Assembly (NCBI GenBank): GCA_947446155.1
Contig: CANFFZ010000079.1
Location: 1-9,609, forward strand
DNA: 9,609 bases
Direction of reading: 5' to 3'
Source of the DNA: Chloroflexota bacterium
GTDB lineage: Bacteria > Chloroflexota > Dehalococcoidia > UBA2979
The translations under genes and the position numbers were made by a program. This document shows positions 1 through 5,329 of this stretch, one piece after another; within the stretch, counting starts at the first letter, position 1, and every line of letters starts with the position of its first letter. Below the pieces are notes generated by a model that saw only the letters and a program-made list of their open reading frames with translations, searched no databases and was not told where the DNA came from.

Positions 1-296
1 GCAGTCGCGACGTGCAGGCCGCCGATCGGCACGCCGGCGATGGCGTCGAACGGGTCGACCGTCCGCTGGCGCTTCAGCATCTCCAGTTCCAGTTCGTCCT
101 GGATCAGGCGTGCGGTCCGCTTCAGCGCGTCCGGCCGCGAGATCAGCAGCTTCGCGTTCACGTACACCGGCGAGTTGCGCACCGTACGACCGAGGCTGAA
201 GTCACCGAACTGGATCGCCCCGATCCGCCACAACGTGTCGGCCAGCCATAACCGCCCCTGCGGGTCCATCCGCCCCGACGGATCGCGTGAGGTCAT
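1..296 (-). CDS. pyrE: Orotate phosphoribosyltransferase-like protein, 3' end beyond the window
   Basis: This is the N-terminal 98 residues of a phosphoribosyltransferase that runs off the left edge, so no stop is seen. Orotate phosphoribosyltransferase joins orotate to PRPP to make OMP in cytoplasmic pyrimidine synthesis. The family's N-terminal pattern is visible: IGAIQFGDFSL (residues 25-35), NSPVYVNAKLL (41-51), then the hydrophobic strand and loop DAIAGVPIGGLHVAT (84-98). The last corresponds to the 'aGvp-GG' loop of the family. The PRPP-binding acidic motif lies outside the window and cannot be checked. The usual 'SGRKSP' reads TVRNSP here, so the lysine often found in that loop is absent and substrate specificity is not certain. 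The ATG at 294-296 overlaps the TGA of the dehydrogenase gene upstream (ATGA), which implies translational coupling. An in-frame ATG at residue 10 is an alternative start. Confidence 0.75.
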   Translation of the reverse strand, partial: MTSRDPSGRMDPQGRLWLADTLWRIGAIQFGDFSLGRTVRNSPVYVNAKLLISRPDALKRTARLIQDELELEMLKRQRTVDPFDAIAGVPIGGLHVAT

Positions 297-1294
297 GCGC
301 GCCTCCGTGGCATCGCGAGCGCTTCCGGGTTTACCGCATTCGAGGGCACACGCCCAGCGAGGCCTGCCAGCACACCCTCCACCGCCAGCCGCGCCATCGC
401 CGTGCGCGTCTCCAGCGTGGCGCTGCCGAGGTGTGGCGCGACGACGAGGTGTGGTGCGCTCAACAACGGATCGTGTACCGGCAGCGGCTCGGGCGTCATC
501 ACATCGAGGCCCGCCGCCGCGATCTGCCCGGAGCGCAGCGCCTCGGCCAGTGCCGGCTGGTCGACGACCCCGCCGCGCGTCGTGTTCACGAAGATCGCGT
601 CCGGACGCATGCGCGCGAAGAAAGCGGCGTCGCACATCCGGGTGGTCTCGGGGGTCAGGGGGACGTGCATGCTGACATACTCGGCGCGCGCGAGCAGATC
701 GTCGAGGGGCGCGAACGTCCCCGGGAAGTCCGGCACCGCCCGCCGCCCTGCGTACAGCACTGTCATCCGGAAGCCCGAGGCGCGTTCCGCCACCGCTCGC
801 CCGATCCGCCCCGGCCCCACGATCCCGAGCGTCGCCCCGCTGACCCGATGCCCCAGCATCCACGTTGGGTGCCACGGGCCCCAACCGCCGCCTCGGAGGG
901 CCGCATCGCCCTCGGGCAACCGTCGAGCCGCGGCCAGCAGCAGCGCCCACGTCATGTCCGCGGTCGCGTCCGTGAGCACACCGGGCGTGTTCGTCACCAG
1001 CACACCGCGCTCCGTGCAGGCGGGGACATCGATGTTGTCGTACCCCACGGCCATGTTCGCGACCACACGCACCCGAGGCGCCACGTCCAGCAGCGCGCCG
1101 TCGATGCGTTCCGTGAGCACGGTCAGGAGCCCGTCGCAGCCCTCCGCACGCGTGCGTAGCGCCTCGGCGGAGGGCGGCGTCTGCGCCTCCCAGATGCTGA
1201 GGTCCACCGCCTCCTGCAGCGTCGCCAGGGGCGACCCCGGGGCCGCCCCGCCAGGCAGGATGCGCGAGACAAAGACCCGAGGCCGTTCGGTCAT
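293..1294 (-). CDS. D-isomer 2-hydroxyacid dehydrogenase (glyoxylate/hydroxypyruvate reductase, D-glycerate dehydrogenase group)
   Basis: A 333-residue cytoplasmic NAD(P)-dependent oxidoreductase, full length for the family. It probably reduces glyoxylate to glycolate and/or hydroxypyruvate to D-glycerate. Visible landmarks are NMAVGYDNIDV (80-90), NTPGVLTDATADMTW (102-116), WHPTWMLG (141-148) typical of the GRHPR branch, and the Rossmann glycine motif GPGRIG (160-165). The catalytic triad is Arg240 in VNTTRGG, Glu269 in MTPEP and His288 in APHLGS. After the second Rossmann strand the sequence reads YAGRRAVPDF with no acidic residue at the usual NAD-selecting position. This suggests NADPH preference (inference). 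The ATG at 1292-1294 overlaps the TGA of the DUF429 gene upstream, and its own TGA overlaps the pyrE-like start, so it is the middle cistron of a tight operon. Open frame continues upstream of 1294 only as antisense or out-of-frame reading of the DUF429 gene. The exact substrate cannot be read from sequence. Confidence 0.93.
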   Translation of the reverse strand: MTERPRVFVSRILPGGAAPGSPLATLQEAVDLSIWEAQTPPSAEALRTRAEGCDGLLTVLTERIDGALLDVAPRVRVVANMAVGYDNIDVPACTERGVLVTNTPGVLTDATADMTWALLLAAARRLPEGDAALRGGGWGPWHPTWMLGHRVSGATLGIVGPGRIGRAVAERASGFRMTVLYAGRRAVPDFPGTFAPLDDLLARAEYVSMHVPLTPETTRMCDAAFFARMRPDAIFVNTTRGGVVDQPALAEALRSGQIAAAGLDVMTPEPLPVHDPLLSAPHLVVAPHLGSATLETRTAMARLAVEGVLAGLAGRVPSNAVNPEALAMPRRRA

Positions 1295-2019
1295 CGCGCG
1301 ATTGTACGGGCGCTCACTCGACTGCTGCCCGGCAGGAAACCGCCCACCACTGGATTTGCCCACACCCGCGACCGTCGAGGCAGCACGAGCGGCACCGGTA
1401 TCCCCGACCCCATTACCTCCGTGCGCCGCGCGAGGAACAGCACCCCCGTCAGCGCGCAGCTCACCGCATCCAACTCGTCGTGCGTGATCCGCCGCCGCGG
1501 GATCCCGCGCACGCCCGCGCGGAACAGCCCCAGCCGCAGCCCTTCGATGCTCGCGCCCTTTCGAGGGATGCCCAGGACGTCCTGCGTCATCCCGGGGTAA
1601 ACCTCGATCACCGTGCGCCCCATCGCCTGCAGCGTCTCCCGCAGCGCGATGCCCCGCAACGTGAGGTTCACCATTGAGGGCAGTAGCGTGGGGAAGGGCC
1701 GGTACCCCGCGCGCGCCGCGAGGCGGTCCACCTCGCGCATGATCCCGGCGCTCGCGCACTCGCATGTCCGGTCCGCGCAGTGCCGCCCCTCCGGCAGCGC
1801 GAGCGGCGCGTCGATCGCCACCACCGCCGGGTCGTGCGCCTCGACGGCTTCGAGGATCGCCTCGTCCGTCCGCACGACGCGCAGATCGATCAGCCGCCCG
1901 TCGCGCCCCATCACTGCGAGGCCGGTGGGGTACCTCGGCACGCTCCGCAGGTCGATCCCCACCACCGTCCGAGGCCGGCGAGAGGGGCGCGAGCGGGTCG
2001 GCGGCTCTACACTCGACAT
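1291..2019 (-). CDS. DUF429 family protein, predicted RNase H-fold nuclease
   Basis: A 242-residue protein with the conserved landmarks of the DUF429 family, a predicted RNase H-like fold of unestablished cellular role. It has the first strand with an acid, VVGIDLRS (19-26, Asp23), a second acidic strand VVAIDAPLALP (66-76, Asp70), the FPTLLPSM segment (109-116), VIEVYPG (137-143, Glu139) and HDELDAVSCA (180-189, Asp181/Asp184). These acids are the expected metal-ligand candidates by analogy with RNase H folds (inference). Cys81, Cys86 and Cys88 lie in a short stretch typical of this family's variable insert. The first 17 residues are Arg/Ser/Pro-rich and the last 25 or so lack recognisable motifs. 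The ATG at 2017-2019 begins just before the family homology. Longer upstream readings run antisense through the rhodanese gene and were rejected. It is the promoter-proximal gene of the operon, and its TGA overlaps the next ATG. Confidence 0.85.
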   Translation of the reverse strand: MSSVEPPTRSRPSRRPRTVVGIDLRSVPRYPTGLAVMGRDGRLIDLRVVRTDEAILEAVEAHDPAVVAIDAPLALPEGRHCADRTCECASAGIMREVDRLAARAGYRPFPTLLPSMVNLTLRGIALRETLQAMGRTVIEVYPGMTQDVLGIPRKGASIEGLRLGLFRAGVRGIPRRRITHDELDAVSCALTGVLFLARRTEVMGSGIPVPLVLPRRSRVWANPVVGGFLPGSSRVSARTIAR

Positions 2020-2037
2020 GCGCCCGTCCTCGATCCG

Positions 2038-2061
2038 ATGGTTGATGCCGAATGGTTGATG
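2038..2061. repeat. 10-bp direct repeat, 14-bp period
   Basis: ATGGTTGATG occurs at 2038-2047 and again at 2052-2061, separated by CCGA. The copies are identical and lie in noncoding DNA between two divergent transcription units. This is the position of an operator or a UP-like element, but no regulator can be named. In the rhodanese frame it would encode residues upstream of the chosen start, and it has no coding logic there. Confidence 0.6.
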
Positions 2062-2119
2062 GACGTGTGCGCGAGGCCGCATCTCAAGCGTGCGCCAGCA
2101 TATCGAGCACTGCAGGGTC

Positions 2120-2124
2120 GGAGG
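2120..2124 (+). promoter_or_regulatory. Shine-Dalgarno sequence deciding the rhodanese start
   Basis: GGAGG lies six bases before the ATG at 2131 but directly abuts the in-frame ATG at 2125. The spacing therefore selects 2131 as the initiation codon. Confidence 0.7.
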
Positions 2125-2130
2125 ATGGCA

Positions 2131-2472
2131 ATGGCTGAGAAGCGCCCGGGCGAACCGTTCACACGGATCGACGTCAACGAGGCCAAAGAGATGATCGACG
2201 CCGGCGGCGTCCAGGTCATCGACAGCCGCGAACCCCACGAGCACGAGGACGGCCACGTCCCCGGCTCGCTCCAGATCCAGCACATGGCCACGCTGGTCCA
2301 CGCCGACAAACTGGCGAAGGACCGCCCCATCCTCTTCATCTGCAAGACCGGCGCGCGCTCGGCCGTCGCCGCAGAGTTCGCCGCCGCCCTCGGCCTCACC
2401 GACATCTACAACGTCGAAGGTGGACACGAGGCCTGGGCGAAGGCCGGCTTCCCGATGGACACGGGCCGCTAG
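2131..2472 (+). CDS. Single-domain rhodanese (sulfurtransferase)
   Basis: A 113-residue single rhodanese domain, the usual size for a free-standing cytoplasmic sulfur carrier of the GlpE/PspE-like type. It has the entry motif VIDSREPHEHEDGHVPGS (29-46) and the active-site loop CKTGARS (71-77), where Cys71 is the persulfide-forming residue in a C-x2-G-x-R-S loop. The final helix motif NVEGGHEAWAKAGFP (94-108) is also typical. No signal peptide is present. A catalytic cysteine with a short loop fits transfer of sulfane sulfur from thiosulfate or a protein persulfide; the true donor and acceptor are unknown. ATG 2131 is preferred over ATG 2125 because of the GGAGG spacing. The gene stands alone on the plus strand. 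Its TAG stop interlocks with the TAG of the convergent sensor gene (CTAG, 2469-2472), leaving no room for an intergenic terminator. Confidence 0.93.
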   Translation: MAEKRPGEPFTRIDVNEAKEMIDAGGVQVIDSREPHEHEDGHVPGSLQIQHMATLVHADKLAKDRPILFICKTGARSAVAAEFAAALGLTDIYNVEGGHEAWAKAGFPMDTGR

Positions 2473-3935
2473 ACGCGGCTCCGCAACACGTCGCGCACCG
2501 CCGTCAGCAGCGCGTCCGCGTCCAACGGCTTCTGCACATAGCGTGCCGTCACGCCCGCGGGCAGCGTCGGACGCTCGGCTCCGATGTCGGTCGTGACGAA
2601 GACGATCTTGTCCCACAGTTCGCGAGTGTGTGCCTGCACCCACGCCGCGAATGTACTCGCGTCGATCCCCCGCATCGCCTGGTCCGCGATCACGAGGTCG
2701 TAGCCGCCGCCGATCAGATCCTGCACACCCTGCGCGCCGTCCGCTGCCGTCGTTACCTCGAACCCAGCCTTGACGAGGATCTCTGCGGTCAGCACCCGGA
2801 TCGCCCGGTCACCATCGATCACCAGCACCCAGCCGAGCGACTGCGACGGCACGGCCGAGCGGCTCACCGGCTCGTGCGCCTCCGGTGTGGGCGCCACCGT
2901 CCGAGGTGCCTGCCCCTGCACCAGCGGCAACTGCACGCCCGCCGGCGGCAGCGCTGCCTCCGGCTCCTGGCGCGCGAACTGCAGCAGGTTGCGCATGATC
3001 CGCGCCGCGCGTTGCGACTCTTCCTCGATCGTGTGGAGCGCCTGCTCGCGGTCGACCCCCTCGAGGGTGTCGAGGATCTGCGCGTACCCGAGGATCGACG
3101 TGAGCGGGTTGTTCAGTTCGTGCGCCACACCCGCGACGAGGTCGCCCAGCGCATCGAAGCGTGCCGCCGATACTCCCTCGGGGTCGGCCACTCCGGCGAC
3201 GGCTGCTGCAGGCGTGATCCGCTCACGCAGCCGAGGGCCAAGCCGCCGCAGCGTCCGCTCGGCCAGCCAGCCGTCCGCGCCGGAGAACCCTCGCGCAGCG
3301 CGGCGGTAGAGGATGGCCGTACCGGCGATGTCCGCTCCAGCGAACAACGGGACGTGCAACCGCGAGCGCAGCCCGAAGGCAGGCAGCCGTCCGAGCGGGG
3401 TGAGCGCGATCGCGCCCGCTGTCAGGGGCAGCAGGTCGCCATCGAGCGTCGGCTCACCGCGCTCGCGCACGCCGACCTCCGCCTCGTCGAGCCGCGACCA
3501 CGCATCTCCAGACGCCACCCCGGCCATCGCCGTCGGATACGTCGCGACGACGAGGGCTCCCCCGCCGACGAAGCGCAGCACACATGCAAAGTCGAACGGC
3601 ATTGCCGCGTCGAGCGCCTGCAGCACACCGCGAGTAGCCGCCGGTGCCTCGTCGGCGTCATCGAGCCCATCGGCCGCGGCCAGCGGCGCGTCGCTCGGGA
3701 CCGGCATCACGCTCGATGCGAACTCGGGAAGGGCGCCACCCGAGGGCACGGCGAGGCGGATCGCCCATCCCTCGCCGCTCACCATGCCGACCATCTCCAT
3801 CACCAGTGTGACCGAGACCTCGGCCACCTCGAAGCGCAGCGCGCCGGTCCACGTGAGTCCCGGCCCCGGCCACGGTTCCGGCCAGCGAGCGCGGTCGCCA
3901 CGCGCCACCAGCGAGCGCACCTCGCGCCCGAGCAC
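2469..3935 (-). CDS. PAS/GAF/HisKA/receiver sensor protein lacking a HATPase domain
   Basis: From GTG 3935 this is a 488-residue signalling protein, probably cytoplasmic with no membrane segment. In order: the rest of a PAS-like domain (about 1-65, strands FEVAEVSVTLVMEMVG), a GAF-like region (about 95-225), a HisKA dimerisation domain with the H-box LVAGVAHELNNPLTS (266-280, His272) and its second helix (298-323), a Pro/Ala-rich linker (324-367), and a receiver domain (368-488). The receiver keeps the acidic pair (Asp374, Asp376), the phosphoacceptor Asp418 in LVIADQAM, Thr448/449 and Lys469 in QKPL. The ATP-binding HATPase_c domain with N, G1 and G2 boxes should sit between HisKA and receiver and is absent; only about 44 linker residues are there. 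The frame stays open upstream to 4016 and encodes the PAS-like start LLVDAGGSICRADAAA, directly preceded by an in-frame TGA (4017-4019). The true start is therefore unclear: a rare CTG near 4013-4016, GTG 3935, or a disrupted longer gene. Self-phosphorylation seems impossible; a phosphotransfer role or a decayed kinase are alternatives. Confidence 0.85.
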   Translation of the reverse strand: MLGREVRSLVARGDRARWPEPWPGPGLTWTGALRFEVAEVSVTLVMEMVGMVSGEGWAIRLAVPSGGALPEFASSVMPVPSDAPLAAADGLDDADEAPAATRGVLQALDAAMPFDFACVLRFVGGGALVVATYPTAMAGVASGDAWSRLDEAEVGVRERGEPTLDGDLLPLTAGAIALTPLGRLPAFGLRSRLHVPLFAGADIAGTAILYRRAARGFSGADGWLAERTLRRLGPRLRERITPAAAVAGVADPEGVSAARFDALGDLVAGVAHELNNPLTSILGYAQILDTLEGVDREQALHTIEEESQRAARIMRNLLQFARQEPEAALPPAGVQLPLVQGQAPRTVAPTPEAHEPVSRSAVPSQSLGWVLVIDGDRAIRVLTAEILVKAGFEVTTAADGAQGVQDLIGGGYDLVIADQAMRGIDASTFAAWVQAHTRELWDKIVFVTTDIGAERPTLPAGVTARYVQKPLDADALLTAVRDVLRSRV

Positions 3936-4016
3936 TGTCCCCGTCTCGGACAGCCCGAGGAGCGCGCACGCGGCAGCGTCGGCGCGGCAGATACTCCCGC
4001 CGGCGTCGACCAGCAG

Positions 4017-4201
4017 TCACCCCGGGGGTGGTGCGTCCACAGTGCGTGCCCCAGCGTCAGGCACGAATACCCCTTTCGAGGGCAGAGTGATCTTCAATCA
4101 ATGGTCGGCCGAAGGCGGAGCCCCATGCTCCGGGGAAACCCTCGCATTCGCCAGAGGGTTGTCCACAGTTCTGTGTGGATAACGGTGAGCGCTTCGACGC
4201 G
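4017..4201. other. Noncoding region between the Lon-domain gene and the sensor gene
   Basis: About 185 bp without a supported gene. On the minus strand it is downstream of the Lon-domain stop and upstream of the sensor gene, so it should carry the sensor's promoter; no convincing -35/-10 pair is seen. It holds two DnaA-box-like sites (4159-4182), a 6-bp inverted repeat CGGAGC/GCTCCG with a 5-nt spacer (4116-4132), and the in-frame TGA (4017-4019) before the sensor's PAS-like segment. The inverted repeat lacks a T-run on either strand, so it is not called a terminator. Confidence 0.5.
4159..4182. promoter_or_regulatory. Inverted pair of DnaA-box-like sites
   Basis: TTGTCCACA (4159-4167) matches the DnaA box consensus TTWTNCACA except for G at position 3. 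TGTGGATAA (4174-4182) is an exact reverse complement of TTATCCACA, the canonical strong box. The two face each other across 6 bp in noncoding DNA. They could bind DnaA for promoter control or initiator titration, or mark an origin. No dnaA, dnaN or gyr gene is nearby and no clear AT-rich unwinding element is visible, so an origin call is not justified. Confidence 0.5.
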
Positions 4202-4861
4202 CTAGTTCCGCCGGTCGACGCCCCCGAAGCGCTCGGACACCGCCCGCTGCGCCTGCTGGTGCGCCCCTCGGATCAGCGGCTCCAGCACCGCGTCCGCCCG
4301 CTCTAGCCGACGCCGCACGTCCAGCGTGTCGAGGAGCGGCTGGAGCAGCCGAGGTGGCAACACATCAGCAGCGGCCGTCCCGATCGCGTCTGCCAGCGCT
4401 CCTGGCGCCTCTGGGACGCGCACATTGCGGCGGTACACCCCGTCCACCAACTGCCTGAAGCGCTGCACCTGTTCGAATGCCTTGGTCACCTGCTCCAGCA
4501 GCGCCTCCGGCACCTCGCTGACCTCGTCCACGGGGTACTCGACCTCTGCGGTCAGGAACGCGCGGTCGCGGTTCAGACTCAGGATGCGGAAGCGCCGCTC
4601 GCCGATCGTCTGCACCATCACCCGGCCACCGCCCACGGGCGAGGCAGACTGGATGCGCGCCGTCGTGCCGATGTCGTGCGGGACCGTCTCGCCGTCGCCT
4701 ACCTCCGCGCCCGAGCGGATCAGTACGACTCCGAACGGCTCGTCCGCCTCCATGCACTCCGCGAGCAGTTGGTGGTACCGCGGCTCGAAGATCTGGATCG
4801 GGAGGCCCATACCGGGGAACAGCACCGTCCGCAGCGGGAACAGCCGCAATGGGCTCACCAT
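4202..4861 (-). CDS. Free-standing Lon substrate-binding (LonN) domain protein
   Basis: A 219-residue protein made of the N-terminal substrate-binding domain of Lon protease, without the AAA+ ATPase or Ser-Lys protease parts. It begins with the family signature LFPLRTVLFPGMGLPIQIFE (7-26) followed by PRYHQLL, then GVVLIRSG (44-51), GTTARI (65-70) and GERRFRI (87-93) of the beta-rich lobe. A helical second half follows (about 115-219). The length equals that of stand-alone LonN proteins (about 200-220 aa), so it is not a truncation. Family members are thought to bind unfolded or specific protein segments; the client and any partner protease are unknown. ATG 4859-4861 directly precedes the homology and no strong Shine-Dalgarno sequence is visible. 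An 8-bp perfect hairpin lies 27 bases upstream in its leader. The gene appears to be transcribed alone or together with the sensor gene 180 bp downstream. Confidence 0.9.
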   Translation of the reverse strand: MVSPLRLFPLRTVLFPGMGLPIQIFEPRYHQLLAECMEADEPFGVVLIRSGAEVGDGETVPHDIGTTARIQSASPVGGGRVMVQTIGERRFRILSLNRDRAFLTAEVEYPVDEVSEVPEALLEQVTKAFEQVQRFRQLVDGVYRRNVRVPEAPGALADAIGTAAADVLPPRLLQPLLDTLDVRRRLERADAVLEPLIRGAHQQAQRAVSERFGGVDRRN

Positions 4862-4887
4862 GACCAGACACCAGCCGTGGTGGCATC

Positions 4888-4908
4888 GTCCGCCGCAGCA
4901 CGGCGGAC
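4888..4908. repeat. Perfect 8-bp inverted repeat with 5-nt loop
   Basis: GTCCGCCG (4888-4895) and CGGCGGAC (4901-4908) are exact reverse complements around CAGCA. On the minus strand this would form a strong hairpin in the leader of the Lon-domain gene. There is no U-tract, so it is either an operator palindrome or an RNA leader hairpin rather than an intrinsic terminator. Confidence 0.6.
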
Positions 4909-5002
4909 CGAGGGCTCAGCGGCAGCGTTGCGCATGACGTAATGCTACTCCGAGGCGCCCGCTACGACTGCCATCGAGCACTCGCGCGGTACCGACTTCT
5001 CC

Positions 5003-5008
5003 TACAAT
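5003..5008 (+). promoter_or_regulatory. Candidate -10 element for the unknown gene pair
   Basis: TACAAT differs from TATAAT at one base and lies 39 bases before the ATG at 5048. No good -35 is present, so this is only a candidate. Confidence 0.3.
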
Positions 5009-5047
5009 CCCGCGCAGTCGCCAGCGGTAAGCGGAATCCGGATACGC

Positions 5048-5326
5048 ATGCCACAGAACATTTCCAACCTGCGCGAGCACGGGCGCCGCCTATTCAGAGA
5101 GTGGCAGGAGACGCTACCCGAGGACGAGCGGATGTCCCTGGACGCCCCGGCAGATCAGGTCGACAGCGCCGGCAAACGGCTCCTTGCCGAGGAGATCGAG
5201 CGCCGGCGCAACGTCGATGCCACGAGCGCAATGGACGGCAGCCCGGTGACGCTCGCCCCGACGCCTGGGTGCGATGTCCTCGAGATGGAATTCGAGTGGC
5301 TCGACCTCGAACTCGTCGGCCTCTAG
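5048..5326 (+). CDS. Small acidic protein of unknown function
   Basis: A 92-residue protein not recognised as any family. It has a charged helical first half (LREHGRRLFREWQETLPEDE, 8-27, then KRLLAEEIERRR, 43-54). A Ser/Thr/Pro-containing middle follows, and then a hydrophobic-acidic tail, EMEFEWLDLELVGL (79-92). It has no signal peptide, no membrane segment and a single cysteine (Cys75). The ATG at 5048 has only a weak purine stretch upstream. The stop is 3 bp before the ATG of the membrane protein gene, so the two are almost certainly co-transcribed and may be translationally coupled. The pair points opposite to its neighbours and has lower GC. It is too short and lacks the helix-turn-helix expected of a sigma factor. 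The tight coupling suggests a cytoplasmic partner of the membrane protein (inference). Confidence 0.6.
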   Translation: MPQNISNLREHGRRLFREWQETLPEDERMSLDAPADQVDSAGKRLLAEEIERRRNVDATSAMDGSPVTLAPTPGCDVLEMEFEWLDLELVGL

Positions 5327-5329
5327 GCC

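Larger units (their letters stand above)
2020..2130. promoter_or_regulatory. Divergent intergenic region with putative promoters and a direct repeat
   Basis: This 111-bp spacer separates the minus-strand DUF429 operon from the plus-strand rhodanese, so it must hold start signals for both unless transcription comes from further away. No convincing -35/-10 pair was found in either direction. The one distinct structure is a perfect 10-bp direct repeat of ATGGTTGATG (2038-2047 and 2052-2061). Confidence 0.45.
4862..5047. promoter_or_regulatory. Divergent intergenic region between the Lon-domain gene and the unknown gene pair
   Basis: A 186-bp spacer that should drive the Lon-domain gene leftward and the unknown pair rightward. 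It contains a perfect 8-bp inverted repeat (4888-4908) and a TACAAT hexamer (5003-5008) that could be a rightward -10 element. No matching TTGACA-like -35 is seen at 16-18 bp. Confidence 0.4.

Noticed and set aside
402..1487. 361-codon plus-strand open frame and others over 40-2059
   Set aside because: These run antisense to the dehydrogenase and DUF429 genes, which have clear family motifs; the translations are low-complexity Arg/Ala/Ser-rich.
2020..2643. Upstream extension of the DUF429 frame
   Set aside because: It would run antisense through the rhodanese gene and adds nothing like the family; ATG 2019 sits at the homology start.
4017..4019. TGA as a selenocysteine codon in the sensor gene
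   Set aside because: There is no reason for Sec in a PAS entry loop and no hairpin directly downstream was identified; TGA is used as an ordinary stop in neighbouring genes.
4116..4132. Inverted repeat CGGAGC/GCTCCG as an intrinsic terminator for the Lon-domain gene
   Set aside because: The stem is only 6 bp and no T-run follows on either strand.
4017..4201. Chromosomal replication origin
   Set aside because: Only two DnaA-like boxes are present, with no AT-rich unwinding region and no dnaA or dnaN nearby; kept as a DnaA-box observation only.
2628..4205. 525-codon plus-strand open frame
   Set aside because: It is antisense to the sensor gene; its Arg/His-rich translation has no motifs and reflects high GC content.
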